A DNA stretch of 64,000 nt from Ahaetulla prasina (GCF_028640845.1 NC_080540.1:231659794-231723793); one strand, 5' to 3'; shown: positions 21,046-32,881, counted from the stretch's first letter. Numbers and translations: made by a program. Notes: generated by a model not told the origin, from the letters alone.

Positions 21046-22412
21046 AGTGTAGATTGGAGGAGGAAGAGGAGGAGGAGGAGCACTGCAGGGCAGGAGCAAT
21101 GAATCAAAATATTCCCATGTGGTAAGTGGTAAGGCGGGATACTATTCATATGTATGATGGCCTATTTGTGTTCTTTTATCAGTTTATCGATCCTACAGAT
21201 TTTGTTTATTAAAAGGAATATTTTGAACACGCATCAATTACAGATTATTCTTCCAAAGTAAAACTTCCAAGTAGAATGGTAACCAAAAGCTGAGACATTT
21301 TTTTAAATACTAAGGAAGAAATAAAGACAATGATTAGAACTGGTGCCTTTCCTTCGTGAAACATTAGAGTCTGTGTTTTGGGCATAGCTGTGGCTCAGAA
21401 CTGAACATTTCAGCATTTCTCATGCCAATTACATTCACTTGCTTTCAGTTTCAGGATAAGGGGAAAATATCCCTGGAAGCTCTATTTTCTCTCTCTTGCA
21501 ATATTCTTTTAAACTTCTAAATAAGCTTCTGCTCAGATCTCCATATTCCTTTATCAAGGCCTTGTTCCTACTGTTGGGAATTCTAGGACTGCAGTAGCTG
21601 GTACCACTTTGCTAAAGGCAATTATGACTCCTCTAAAGACAAAGGCAGGCAAGAAAAAATGCAAAAAAATGAGATTTTAATCATTAGTTTCTCTTATTTG
21701 ATACCCAGATATTAATCACTGTACTTGCTCGGAGCCTTGGTTTTGTTCAGTTATAAATACAAAAAGTGGAGGTATGACTTGATAAGGTTTTTCTGGCTGA
21801 AAAGTCTTTGAGTCTTATATTTTGGAAACAGATACAAAGCTCCACACTCCAGTTCACTTGTCTGTAAATCTAGCATTTGATGCATCTAAAATACTGTGTA
21901 CTATTTTTTGATCCTTGGTAATTCCAGTTTCCTGACATTTATTTTTAATAAATATGTTCAGAAAACATATATACTATAAGTGTACAAAACCTCTGGAGCT
22001 CAAAACCACATTATGAACATAAAACAAGCTCTATTGACTATTTTGAAAAGGTTTATTTGAGGTTGTGATATTTCCAGAATGCTCAAAACAGCTTGTTTCA
22101 CCCCAAAACAGGATGTTTCATGCTCAAAGGAGTTCAAAGTAAGAGTATTGGGCAAATTATCCATACATGGAATGTATACTAAACATTGTGTGTGTATTTA
22201 CCACTCATTCCAAATATGTCTTGTGAATTTCGCTCAAGATAACTGCCTCTTCCAGCTCTCCAAAGGGACTTCCAGTAAACACCATTGAGAACTGACATCC
22301 CTAAAAGAGACTGATTATAGCCGAAAAGGGCATCCAAATATTGTATTTGGGCTGTAGAAATCTCTACGGAGAAAGGAAAGATCTCAAGATTGCTCACATA
22401 TACTCTGGACAG
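21046..22412. other. Low-repeat noncoding sequence
   Basis: A short GGA run at about 21058-21080 is the only simple repeat. No gene or transposon recognised in the rest. Confidence 0.4.
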
Positions 22413-22960
22413 TTGATTTTTTAAAAAATGAGCAGATGTCATGGAATTCCATTGAGCTTATAGCCATTAATGTAGCCTATAACTACTCAAAGTTTGACTG
22501 AGGTTCATCTCTTAATCACCCTGGATTATTTATAATGATTGAGAACTTTTAGAATGGCAAGTTATATTGAATTGTGTGGGGGAGTTTTCTTCAGTCCTTT
22601 AAGAAGCCTCAACTATATGTTTAATGTTTAATGATTTGTTTTTTTAAAAAAAATCAGAATATACAGCAAAACTATTATTGGGTTGATTTTTTAAAAAATG
22701 AGCAGATGTCATGGAATTCCATTGAGCTTATAGCCATTAATGTAGCCTATAACTACTCAAAGTTTGACTGAGGTTCATCTCTTAATCACCCTGGATTATT
22801 TATAATGATTGAGAACTTTTAGAATGGCAAGTTATATTGAATTGTGTGGGGGAGTTTTCTTCAGTCCTTTAAGAAGCCTCAACTATATGTTTAATGTTTA
22901 ATGATTTGTTTTTTTAAAAAAAATCAGAATATACAGCAAAACTATTATTGGGTTGATTTT
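22413..22960. repeat. Perfect 270-bp tandem duplication
   Basis: 22413-22682 and 22683-22952 are identical at every base compared by eye, and a third partial copy of the first eight bases (TTGATTTT) follows. That 8-bp TTGATTTT is the microhomology at the junction. The unit has no coding or transposon signature. Confidence 0.95.
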
Positions 22961-24300
22961 AAAAAGTTTCAGAAAGATTAAGGACTCAGATGTACTTGAT
23001 TTAAGACCTTGAAGTTAATTAAATTCTTCCCATGGGAAATAGTTTATGTTTATATTTGGAAATAACTGATAAGACAACTTTTAAGGTTGGACACTAGAGG
23101 GCACTAGAAGGAAATAAATGCATCAATGGCTCTGAGGAGAAAGATTTATGACTACTGGGCTAAAAATAATTTTAAAATTATCCAATAATGATAGAAAAAC
23201 TAGATGGTGTCATTGAAGAGGAAAAAGTTCCAGGAAATAAAACTGAAATTTAAATGGAAGAACTGGCAGAACACTCTATTGGTTTGTGGGTTGTTGCTAA
23301 CATCTTTCTGGTATAGGATAACAGAAGAAACATTGGGTTGAGATGAAATGAACTCCTTAAGAGTTAGGTTTGTTGGTAAATACCTGAGAATTAGCCAAAC
23401 CTTGTGCTAATCTACTCCCTGATCAGTATAGCTTAAACAATAAGGCTTTAATTAGGCCATTTTCCATACTTCTCGCTTTGGTTTTCTTTTATTCCAATTG
23501 ACATCAATATTCCCTCATTTAACTTGTGTCTCAATGTTCTTCATCTCCTGGTTTTCTTTGAGATGAAGCATAGGGTAGATTTGCACATATCACACATGAT
23601 TTTGTGTGGAACATTGGAAATAAGAAAGCTTCTCTTTTAGTTCTTCAAAAAGACACAAGTTGCCTATTTCTCTTCAGACAGTGTTAAAATGTCTAACTCA
23701 TCACTCAATGGGTACTGTTGCAGCATTTATTTAATTGCTGCTTCATATTTTCTATGACCTCCCCGAGAAACATACACACACATACACCTCTTTGAAAGTC
23801 ACTGCAAGGTCTCTTTCAGATCTATGTTGTCTCTGATACATCCACTTTCCTCCTTTTTGAGACTCAATAGTCTGACAATCCACAAATATCTTCAATTTGA
23901 CAGGATATTATATGGGCAAGAAAATCAAGACCATTGTGGCTTTTAGGATGTGGCGCACAAGGTCTTACATCCTGGATGAGGTGCAATTATTAACACCTCA
24001 TCAAATTTTGATTAGCAAGCTAGTTTAATGTGGAGTAGATGACATTACAATTATTCAAAAATTAACTCAAAAGTCATTCTCAAAGTGTCTCCATTCTCTA
24101 TCAGCGTGGAGCAGAATATTGAAAGAAATGCATCAATCTTGGTCCAATACGCTTCAGCATTTTTTATGCGGAAATAAAGAGCAGATGATTGGAGTGAAAT
24201 ACCCTCAACATTTACAAACAAAATGATAAATTAGAGAAACAGGGTAAAAATGGAACAAAAATTAACAGAATAGGAAGTTATTCAAAAAACTAAATACATA
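22961..24300. other. Low-repeat noncoding sequence
   Basis: No gene, microsatellite or transposon end recognised. Confidence 0.4.
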
Positions 24301-24867
24301 GATTATTTATTATTATTTGTTAAATTTATTTCCTGCCTAGCTTGATGTGTGGTTACTGTAGGTAAAAAGGCAGAAATGGACAGAGTGCAAACAGAAGTAA
24401 AACAATAGAACAATAAAATAAACAATGAAAAGGAATACAATGAGAATACATCAATATGATAACTAAAAGATGGGCAGGTGGAGCGTAGAGAGCAACAGGG
24501 GAGATGGAGTCTGCCATCAATCAAGCAACAACTTTCAGTATAGAATTCCATTTGGACTGCAGGCTAACTAGCAGTGCCAGGTCTTCAGGGTTCTATACAA
24601 GGACATAAGGGTGGAGAACAGAAGTTAGAAATTTGGAAATATAAGAGAAGGATTAATTTTATAAGGAAGGTTTATTCAAATGGATAAGCAAATACTACTA
24701 TTATTAAGAGATCAATACTAATGTGATGAATATTATTGTAAATATTATGATTATTATTTCTCAAAATTACTTATATGCAGACAACACACTGTTTATTTAG
24801 AAATGGATTTTTTATATTTAATAAAACATTTTAAAACTGAAAAAAAAAGGATGTAAGGGTGGAGGGT
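24301..24867. other. AT-rich sequence with possible old repeat tail
   Basis: A TTATTATTATTTG lead and 'atttcctgcctagcttg' at 24312-24345 suggest a decayed reverse-oriented retroelement tail. Otherwise nothing recognised. Confidence 0.3.
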
Positions 24868-25130
24868 CAGGGGTGAAATGCTACCGGTTCGCACCAGTTC
24901 GGGCGAGCCAGTAGCAGCGGTGGGTGGTTCGGAGAATCTGTAGCGGCAGCAGCACGAGGCTCTGACCACCCACCCGGATGTCATTTAAAACCAGGAAGTT
25001 ACCTGTGTTTTACCCTCTGCGCATGTGCAAAAGGCTTTGCACATGTGCAGAGGGTCCAAAATTGTACGTGACACATGTGCAGTGCACACACTTCCAAACC
25101 GGTAGGGAAAGTAAGTAGATTTCACCGCTG
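24868..25130. mobile_element. hAT-type MITE, ACCGGT family
   Basis: Starts CAGGGGTGAAATGC and ends GATTTCACCGCTG. It contains 'ctaccggttcgcaccagtt', 'ctctgcgcatgtgcaaaag' with its inverted partner, and 'ccaaaccggtaggg'. Opposite orientation to the copy at 13502. No matching target duplication. Confidence 0.75.
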
Positions 25131-25599
25131 CCTTGGATGGTAGGATATTCCAAAGGATGGGTGCTGAACTAGAGAAGTCTCTTCTGGAATCCAATAGTCT
25201 GAGTTCTTTGGCCAATGGGATTTAGAATGCTACAGTTGTAGATATAATGTAGATATAGAATGGGAATACGTGGATTGGAAGCAATAGCATTTTCTTTGAG
25301 TGACAAGTTCAATATGAGCTATCAGTGGGACACGGTTGAAAAAATGGCAAGCAAATGCTCCAAATGGATGCCATTTTAGGAGGATTCAATAGAAACATCT
25401 TTTCCAAATAATTTTGCAACCCTATTTTGCCTGAGTCAAATTCCCAACTCACGAGCGGTATCCACTTCTAACACACACTTTAAGAAGAATTCAGAGAAAC
25501 TGAGAAAAAGCTTGATAAAGAGCTTGTAAATGAAATTCTATAATAAGATATCAAGGGAATTGGAAATCTTCTGATCTGTTTTCTGTAGTTCCTGAATGC
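25131..25599. other. Possible decayed LINE end and unassigned DNA
   Basis: Reverse-strand reading near 25140-25215 gives DFSSSAPILWNILPSKAAV, resembling the APxLWNxLP end of L2-group ORF2. The frame is short and the call weak. Nothing recognised to 25599. Confidence 0.3.
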
Positions 25600-25850
25600 A
25601 GGACATGGAATAATGGATTTAAAATACAGGAAGATAAGATTGCAGCTAAATCTTAGGGGGAAAAGCTTCCTAACATTAAAAGCAGTTTGCTAGTGGAACC
25701 AATTACCTAGTCAGGTGGAAGACTTACCTGCATTAGATGCCTTCAAAGAGATGTTGAATCGATCAGCTATGTTTTAGTTTGATTCCTGCACTTGGCAGAG
25801 TGAAGGGACCCAACTCTTCCATTTGATTATTTCAAATTAATAGAGAGATC
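25600..25850 (+). mobile_element. CR1 LINE 3' end, diverged subfamily
   Basis: Forward reading near 25630-25760, with stops, gives GKSFLTLKAVC-WNQLPSQVEDLPALDAFKEMLN, the CR1 ORF2 end, followed by a 3' UTR including 'gaagggacccaactcttcc'. It is more diverged than the copies that carry ATTCT arrays. Confidence 0.65.
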
Positions 25851-25879
25851 AATCCTTTTGATCCAAAGCACTATGAAGC

Positions 25880-26130
25880 CATTAAAAATGAGAATCACTG
25901 TAGTATAGTGATTCTGTTATAGAAATTAACCTAGGAAGATGCAGATTATTGACCATAATGTCCATTTGATGATTTTGGACCAATCACTGACCCAGCCAAC
26001 CCTATCTCAAAACATTGTTGTGGAAATAAAACAACAGGAATCCTGAAGACGAACCACCCTGATCTCTCCAAAGAATAGTAACATAGAAGGGCAATAAATA
26101 TATAAATAAATCATTCCCAGAGAGTGGCCA
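25880..26130 (+). mobile_element. CORE-SINE (MIR-like)
   Basis: Contains 'gattttggaccaatcactga', 'cccagccaaccctatctcaa' and 'cattgttgtggaaataaaa', the CORE/tail order of the copy at 2.66 kb. Decayed head; ends in an AATAAATATATAAATAAAT tail. Confidence 0.5.
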
Positions 26131-26164
26131 GTTGGCTGCAGCGAATTGTTCTAGACTCATGCTC

Positions 26165-26415
26165 CATTGCCGGAGATTTTAAAGAAGAGATTAGACAACC
26201 ATTTGTCTAACATTATAATAGGTGGTGAGCAGGTGGTTGTTCTAGAAGACCTCCAAGGCCTCTTCCAATTCTATTATTTTGTTCCATTTATTCTAATTGC
26301 TTTAGATTTCATTGCCATGGTCTCACATAGGGAAGATAGTCGTGGTTGATCAGGTTCCAGATGGAATCACTAGAAGACCTCCAAGATCCCTTCAAACTTT
26401 GTTATTCTGTTTTCT
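26165..26415 (+). mobile_element. Two partial CR1 3' ends
   Basis: 26165-26300 reads 'gccggagattttaaagaaga' then 'gacctccaaggcctcttcca', and 26345-26415 repeats 'agaagacctccaagatccct'. Both match the last bases of CR1. The second is only about 70 bp and suggests an old duplication or a second insertion. Confidence 0.65.
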
Positions 26416-26704
26416 GGTTTTCAAGGAAATGATTGTGGAAAAATACAACAGAGAAGATTTACATTGCTGTAGGATGAAGGAACAAATTAAAAAAAAATCA
26501 GTCTGAGTTATCCAGTCTTAACTGAATCTTCTACTTTTCACTTTCTTAAAATCATCCTGCCACCATCCTAGTCACATTTTCCATGTCCTTCCTTGTGCCT
26601 ATCCTGCTCTGCTAGTCTTGGCCCAATCTTCCTTCAAGTTCTTTTAAATTGCAATAAAGTGGTTGGATGATCCATAGCCAAAGATTGGAGACAGGCCTAT
26701 ATTC
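26416..26704. other. Unassigned noncoding sequence
   Basis: No repeat or gene recognised. Confidence 0.3.
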
Positions 26705-27562
26705 AACCTTCCCTTAGGGAATAATCCTCTTAGATGAGGGAATAGAAGGGGAACTCATCAAATTTGCAGATGACACTAAACTGACAGGAATAGCCAACAC
26801 AACAATAATCCCAGAAGACAAGCTCAGGATCCAAAAAGATCTTGACAAACTTGAACAATGGGCCCTATCCGAAGTTTTACATTTAGGCAGGAAAAATCAA
26901 AGGTACAAGTACAGATTAGGCGAGACCTAGCTCAAAAACAGTAACTATGAGTAGGACCTTGGAGTCCTAGTGGATGATCACTTGAATATGAGCCAGCAGT
27001 GTGCAGCAGCAGCCCAAAAAATATAATCCTGGGTTGTATAAACAGAGGCATAGAATCAAGATCATGTGAAATATTAGTGCCGCTTTATAAAACCCTAGGA
27101 AGGCCGCACCTGGAATACTGCAACCAATTTTGGTCACCATACTACAAAAAAGATGTTGAGACTTTGAAAAAAGGTTCAAAGAAGAGCAACTAAGATGATC
27201 AAAGGCCAGGAAACTAAACCATATGAAGATCGGCTGCAGGTTTTGGGTTTGGCTAGTCAGTAAAAAGAAGAATTAGGGGTGACATGATAGCAGTATTCCA
27301 GTATTTGACGGGCTGCCACAAAGAAGAGGGGGTCAAATTATTCTCCAAAGCACCAGTGGGCAGGACAAGAAACAATGCTTGGAAACTAATCAAAGAGAGA
27401 AGCAATCTGGAATTAAGGAGAAACTTCCTAATAGTGAGGACAATTAACCAGCGGAACAGCTTGCCTGGAGATTTTTAAGAAGAATTGTCTTGTCTGAAAT
27501 GGTATAGGTTCTCCTGCTTGAGCAGGAGGCTGGACTAGAAGACCTCAAAGGTCCCTTCCAGC
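26705..27562 (+). mobile_element. CR1 LINE, reverse transcriptase to 3' end
   Basis: The longest CR1 copy here. A reverse-transcriptase FADD box lies at 26763-26774 (KFADDTKLTGIANT), followed by RIQKDLDKLEQWAL and, after stops and shifts, DLGVLVDDHLNMSQQCAAAA, LYKTLGRPHLEYCNQFWSPYYKKDVETL and the ELRRNFLIVRTINQRNSLPGD end. The 3' UTR 'gactagaagacctcaaaggt' leads into the ATTCT array. Multiple stops and small deletions make it inactive. Confidence 0.9.
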
Positions 27563-27632
27563 TTCTATTCTATTCTATTCTATTCTATTCTATTCTATTC
27601 TATTCTATTCTATTCTATTCTATTCTATTCTC
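27563..27632 (+). repeat. (TATTC)n microsatellite at CR1 3' end
   Basis: Fourteen uninterrupted units beginning immediately after 'cccttccagcttc' of the CR1 3' end. Confidence 0.95.
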
Positions 27633-28339
27633 AACCTATGGTAAAGCGTGGTTTAATGTTACACAGGAACAACTGGAGATGCCAATGACAATATTTCTCA
27701 GCATGAAAAAGTACGAGAAATTCATTCTGTAGTAAGCAGAATGGGAAAAGTATTGTATTTCATTCGTCCTTTCTGCATGCTGACCTTTGATGGCACATTA
27801 TTTCCAAAACGCAGAATAATTAATTAGTTAGGTTCCATTGAGTCAGGCTTAAACTCTGGTGATTTTGCATAGACAAATGCTTGCCATCTTAGCTTCTCTC
27901 CAAGAAGAGCCCACAATTCTTTCAAGGACATTCCAAGAACCTCTCTTTGCTTTCATCTACCTTATTGTTTTCTCCTATTTCTATTTCTGTCAAGTCCGCC
28001 CCCCCTGTTTTTGGTCCATCATCTGTTCAAAGTATCTGCTGACTGATTAGCACTTCAAGGGAGTAGACAATTCTTTATTTGGTCCAGGACTCTTATAATC
28101 CATAACATTTTTAGCATCCATCTCCAGAATTATAATTCAAAGGCTTTTATTTTCTTTCCCTTGCTATTTCCGGGCTACGTATCTAGTTTGAAACACAAGA
28201 TCGTTTCTGATGATCCCTCCTAAGAGTCGTAACTTAAAACTATTTTCAGCTAGGGAGTTTCCCATGGAACAAATATTTCAAATGTCACCTTTGTCTTATG
28301 TTCCAGGTCCACTGGAGAAATTGCTCTGTCTGTGGGCTT
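27633..28339. other. Mostly unassigned; dispersed-repeat piece near 27830-27935
   Basis: 'attgagtcaggcttaaactc' and 'ttgccatcttagcttctctc' at 27835-27900 resemble the repeats near 4.3 and 10.1 kb. The rest shows no signature. Confidence 0.3.
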
Positions 28340-28572
28340 TGATTTCAACAAGTCCAGGGAGTTAAACATGGAGCATGACCAGGATAATAATAGCAGACAG
28401 TTATTTACATCCCCGTTTCTACGATATTGTGTTTAGCACTGTCAAGATCAAAGCGGAGCAAAACTGTGCCTTTTTTCGCTACTTTGCCACTATCCTTTAC
28501 CCTTACAGGCATGAAAATGGAAATTATTCTCTGTTATGGAGAGATAATGTTGCTATGGTTATAATTCTGTAA
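28340..28572. other. Low-repeat block, candidate conserved noncoding element
   Basis: No repeat signature; a 65-codon forward frame (28375-28572) reads through it but has no familiar motif or splice context I can support. Composition is mixed with GATCAAAG and TTATTTACAT motifs. Conserved function is inference only. Confidence 0.2.
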
Positions 28573-28832
28573 AGGTAAAATAGATTTATCAAAATAATTG
28601 GAGGCATGTACTGCCACTAAGGTCAGTGATTGCAAAGACAGGCTGACATGAAATGACTTAACTTTTAATTTGCTTCCTCTCCCCTCCCTCTCCCCTTCCT
28701 TTCCCTCCCATTCTTTCCCCCCATCTCTGCTTTCTGAAGAAGGATCATGCACTGACAGGAATTTAACATAGGAATGCTGCCTTTGGTCTACAGTCAGAAA
28801 TATGAATACAATTAATTTGCGTTTTTGAAGGC

Positions 28833-28971
28833 AAATGTTAGCTGTTTGGCTCCATATTGTTGGCATCAAATGTTAGCTGTTTAGCTCCGTATTGGCAGGA
28901 TAGGAAAATGAAATGGAACGGAACGGAATGGAACGGAACGGAACGGAACAGAACAGAACAGAACAGAACAG
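28833..28971. repeat. 35-bp direct repeat and (GAACG/GAACA)n array
   Basis: AAATGTTAGCTGTTT occurs at 28833 and 28868 (period 35). It is followed at about 28908-28971 by GGAAC-type pentanucleotides that shift from GAACG to GAACA units. The array abuts the DNA element that starts at 28969. Confidence 0.85.
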
Positions 28972-29355
28972 GAGGTAGTCCTCGACTTACGACCACAACT
29001 GAGCCCAACATTTTTGTTGCTAAGCGAGCCATGGGTTAAGTGAGTTTTGCTCCATTTTATGACCTTTCTTGCCACAGTTACTGAGTGAATCATTGCAATT
29101 GTTAAACTAGTAACACGGTTGTTAAGTGAATCTGGTTTTCCCATTGACTGTGCCTGCCAGAAGGTCACAAAAGGGGATCACATGACCCCAGAACACTTAT
29201 AATAGTCATAAATGTGAGTCAGTTCCCAAACATCTGAATTTCAATCACACAATCATGGGGATGCTGCAAAGGTCATAACTTTGGAAACAGTCAAAAGTCA
29301 CTTTTTTCAGTGCTGTTGTAACTTTGAATGGTCACTAAATGAATAGTAAGTTGAG
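28969..29355 (+). mobile_element. Nonautonomous DNA element, GTAGTCCTC family
   Basis: Starts CAGGAGGTAGTCCTCGACTT and carries all interior blocks of the family, including 'gatcacatgaccccagaaca' and 'cactttttt'. The right end is cut: it stops at 'aatgaatagtaagttgagag' where an AATAG array begins. Two microsatellites thus bracket it. Confidence 0.8.
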
Positions 29356-29356
29356 A

Positions 29357-29403
29357 GCAGAATAGAATAGAATAGAATAGAATAGAATAGAATAGAATAG
29401 AAT
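29357..29403 (-). repeat. (AATAG)n microsatellite
   Basis: Nine units of AATAG joined to a TTCTTTATTGGCC LINE terminus, the same junction as at 19575. Confidence 0.95.
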
Positions 29404-29440
29404 ATTCTTTATTGGCCAATATTGATTGAACACACAGGAA
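29404..29440 (-). mobile_element. LINE 3' terminus, very short
   Basis: 'tctttattggccaatattga' and ACACACAGG match the last ~35 bp of the LINE at 19576-20880, immediately next to its AATAG array. Confidence 0.7.
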
Positions 29441-29520
29441 AGCTGCCTTATACTGAGTCAAATCTGATGTTCACCTAGTCTAGCAGCCTAACAGGTTTTC
29501 AGAAGTTTTTTTCCCCCTCT
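29441..29520. repeat. Fragment of a squamate dispersed repeat
   Basis: 'agctgccttatactgagtca' followed by a variant of 'gttcacctagtctagcag' is a block I recognise from dispersed repeats of squamate genomes. Only about 70 bp remain. Confidence 0.4.
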
Positions 29521-30460
29521 CCCACCAACCTATGTGAGCACATTAAGGGTTGGCATTAAAGTCTTTTACATTCAAAGTTTAGGGATGTTTCAGGATTTTG
29601 TTTGGACAGCACTTTTAAGAAAACTGCTGAGATCTGCACTTCCTGAATTAATCTGCGTATCAGAACACGATTTTCTTTGGGGTATTGCACAGCTCTGAAT
29701 TTTGTAACATTGTTGTCAACTCCACTCAACTGATATGCTTAAAAGTGTCTAAAATGCACGCTTGATGACCTGCGTGCATGTATAGTATACATACCCATCG
29801 TGCTATTAGCTTTAGAGATAAGTAACATTGTACACAATGCAGAAAAGAAAGGAGATGCATTTTATGACAACGGATAAGATATAAGAAAAGAAAATCAAAG
29901 TATATCCAGTTTATGCTAACTCCGTTTAATGTACCTCTACATATTCCTTTTTGCTGTTTCCACTACACTGCTTTGTCATGGATTTTTAAAATATACTTTA
30001 AACTTATTCCCTCTATGTTTTGCAATTCAGTCCACGTTCATTTTTCTATTGGCACAAAATATCTCAGTATAATTCTTTCATAGTGGCAATCTAGCTCCTT
30101 TCCATATTAATAGTCAAAATAAATAAAATAATAAGGATGTAAGGATGTAAGAAGATAGATCAAAACAAAAGTCTACTCCAGAAAATTTTCGTTTTTGATT
30201 GTGATAATGAAATGCCCTGGACAAATGCACAAATAGGGCAAGTGTCTAAGAGCAATTTCCCAAGTCAAACTTCCTAACAATTTATACTGAAAGGCAATAT
30301 CTGATCCCACCTTGATCAGCAAACTGATGTAGCCTTAAATTCAAAAAGCACATTCTGGAAAGATGCACAGAAAAATGTATATTATATCATGTAAGTATAA
30401 CTGTCTTGGAATAATGTATCAAGAGTTTTAGTGGATTTTTTTTCCCTTCTTATTAAAAAA
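29521..30460. other. Low-repeat noncoding sequence
   Basis: No transposon, microsatellite or gene recognised. Confidence 0.35.
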
Positions 30461-30607
30461 AATTTTAAAAAAGGAAAGGAAAGAAAAAGGAAAGGGAAAG
30501 GACCAAGGAGCAAGGAAAAAGAAAAAGGGAAAGGGAAGCGGGCAGGGTGAGGAATAGGGGAAACAGGAAAGAGGAAAGGAGAGAGGAAGAGAGGAAGAGA
30601 GAAAAAA
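30461..30607. repeat. Polypurine tract (GGAAA/GAGGAA)
   Basis: About 145 bp nearly free of pyrimidines on the forward strand, ending where the LINE frame begins. It lends the LINE frame a false N-terminus. Confidence 0.85.
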
Positions 30608-31470
30608 AAACTAAGTACATACTAGATGGACATTACCTTACAGACGACCCCCATCCCGTTAAAGACCTTGGAGTTTTCATGTCAAATGATCTAAGTGCCA
30701 AAGCCCACTGCAACTACATAGCAAAAAAAGCTCTAAGAGTTGTAAACCTAATTTTGCGTAGCTTCTTTTCCAAAAACACCACACTACTAACCAGAGCATA
30801 TAAAACATTTGCTAGACCAATTCTAGAATACAGCTCACCTGTTTGGAACCCTCACCACATCTCTGACATCAATACAATTGAACGTGTCCAGAAATATTTT
30901 ACAAGAAGAGTTCTCCATTCCTCTGAAAACAATAAAATACCTTATCCCACCAGACTTGAAATCCTAGGCTTAGAAAACTTGGAACTCCGTCGCCTTCGAC
31001 AAGACCTAAGCTTAACTCACAGAATCATCTATTGTAATGTCCTTCCTGTTAAAGACTACTTCAGCTTTAATTGCAATAATACTAGAGCAACTAATAGATT
31101 TAAACTTAATGTCAACCGCTTTAATCTAGATTGCAGAAAATATGACTTCTGTAACAGAATCATCAGTGCTTGGAATACTTTACCTGACTCTGTGGTCTCT
31201 TCCCATAATCTTCCCATAATCCTAAAAGTTTTATCCAAAAACTTTCTACTATTGACCTCAACCCATTCCTAAGAGGACCATAAGGGGCGTGCATAAGCGC
31301 ACAAACGTGCCTACCGTTCCTGTCCTATTGTTTTTCTTTTCTTCTTCCTATATATATGCTTATACCTCCTTATATTTACTCATATATGTGTTTATATACT
31401 ATATAATCTTTTGTATGATACCTACATATATTGTTGTGACAAAATAAATAAATAAATAAATAAATAAATA
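30608..31470 (+). mobile_element. LINE, reverse transcriptase C-terminal end with intact frame
   Basis: An uninterrupted frame runs from the polypurine tract to a stop at 31272. It covers the region after the catalytic core of a Jockey-superfamily LINE: VKDLGVFMSNDLSAKAHCN, AYKTFARPILEYSSPVWNP, then TIERVQKYFTRRVL, ENLELRRLRQDLSLTHRI, and RIISAWNTLPDSVVSS. About 220 codons are element-derived. The 3' UTR contains 'aggggcgtgcataagcgcac', and the copy ends in (TAAA)n at 31443-31470. The open frame indicates a young insertion, but it is 5'-truncated and cannot be active. Shorter copies are at 37.17 and 54.22 kb. Confidence 0.85.
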
Positions 31471-31742
31471 AAAGGGGAGGAGAGTGGGAGAGAAGAGGGG
31501 AGAAGAGGAGGGGAATGGAGGGGAGGGAAGAGGAAGGGGAGTGGAAAGGGGGGGAAGGGGAGGGAGAGGGGAGAGGACAGGGGAGAGGAGAGCAGAGGAA
31601 GAGAGTAGAGGAAGGGGAGGGGAAAGGAAAGGAGAGAAGGGGAAGGGAGTATAGGAAAGGGGAGTGAAGAAAGGAAAGGAAAGGAAAGGAAAGGAAAGGA
31701 AAGGAAAGGAAAGGAAAGGAAAGGAAAGGAAAGGAAAGGAAA
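31471..31742. repeat. Polypurine tract ending in (GGAAA)n
   Basis: About 270 bp of nearly pure G and A, closing with roughly thirteen GGAAA units at 31676-31742. Together with 30461-30607 it sandwiches the LINE between purine tracts. Confidence 0.95.
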
Positions 31743-31869
31743 ATCTATCTAGTATCAAAAATTAACAAATTAATTGTTTTGGGGCAGAACAACTATTAGA
31801 GCTGATATTCCTTTATCCTAGAGCACTTCAGTATTAGAGGGACATATCTGAGCCTATATTGTCCCATCT

Positions 31870-32090
31870 GGATCCTGACAGCCGCCACATTCTGTTTCAA
31901 ACTTTCCTGACTGAACCTGAGATGATGGTGATGTACAGTATACTGAGTGTCTTCAGTCTATTTGACAGCTTCCCCAAAACAGCCAGTCAACTCTCTCAGA
32001 GGCTGCCTATGGATGTTAAATAGCATGGAAGAGACCACCTGGCCCAGTACCTTGGAAAAACTGGCTTTAAACTCAAACTCCAATGATTAC
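31870..32090 (-). mobile_element. L2-type LINE fragment, reverse transcriptase
   Basis: Reverse strand at 32028-31957 reads MLFNIHRQPLRELTGCFGEAVK, matching the LFNIYM.PL block that precedes the YADD box in L2 elements. Flanking positions are decayed, with stops. Confidence 0.55.
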
Positions 32091-32879
32091 AAGCCACCCA
32101 CTCAGAAACTAGGCTGGATCAAACCAAAATCCTACCAAAGCTGGCATTCTGTTCAACCAACTGTCAGTTCAACCAGCTGTCAAATACCAATTGTGTAGAC
32201 AGTCAGAGACTTCCCAGGGCCTTAAACAGAGAGCTGCCTTTGGCACTCTATGCAACGTTGCTGTTCCTCCCATATCTCTCCCTGCCTTTATCTTCTCTTC
32301 TGCCAGTGGGCTACGCTGCCGCTGGCTGAATGCCACTAACCTTCTAATATTTAGTTCAAAGCTGGAAAATTCCTTAGCAGATGGTAAGCAAAACTGGGCA
32401 CCTCATATGGGGTGTAACTAACCAGGAGTTTATTTGGGAAGTAGGAACAGATAGGTTGAAATAGGCATATGGTGGTTCTTCTAAAAGTCAGTAGAGATAA
32501 TCTGGAGGACTTGCCAGGGCTTATATTTGTACTTTTGTGCCCCACTGATTTGAAATAATATTGTCATCGTATCTTCCTTATCTAGAAAAGAATACTATCC
32601 ATTTGGGAATAAATGGACAGATGAACAAGCTGATAACAATGTTAATGTTCAGAGTTTTTTAAATGCTCAGTGACAGCATAAGGAAGCCCTCAATAAAAAC
32701 AACAGGGCAAAGATATAAAGAGCTTAAGAATGCTGTTAGAATTGCTGAATGCAAAGCACTCAAAACCATTTGAATAAGGATCTCAGAGCTGTGTCCTCCT
32801 CCTCCTCAAACTTTCATTATAAGAGGCAAAATGCAGTGCCGCTGAGGTGATCACATATCTTTTCATGATGATCAAAGCT
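32091..32879. other. Unassigned sequence, possibly LINE-derived at left
   Basis: Short frames (31947-32198, 32191-32421) have no familiar motif and the left part may be a decayed upstream portion of the L2 fragment. Nothing else recognised. Confidence 0.3.
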
Positions 32880-32880
32880 A

Positions 32881-32881
32881 G

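Noticed and set aside
22413..22960. Satellite array
   Set aside because: Only two copies of the 270-bp unit are present, so it is a simple tandem duplication.
30547..31272. 241-codon frame as a host protein
   Set aside because: The N-terminal ~20 residues come from a polypurine tract and the rest is the end of a LINE reverse transcriptase.
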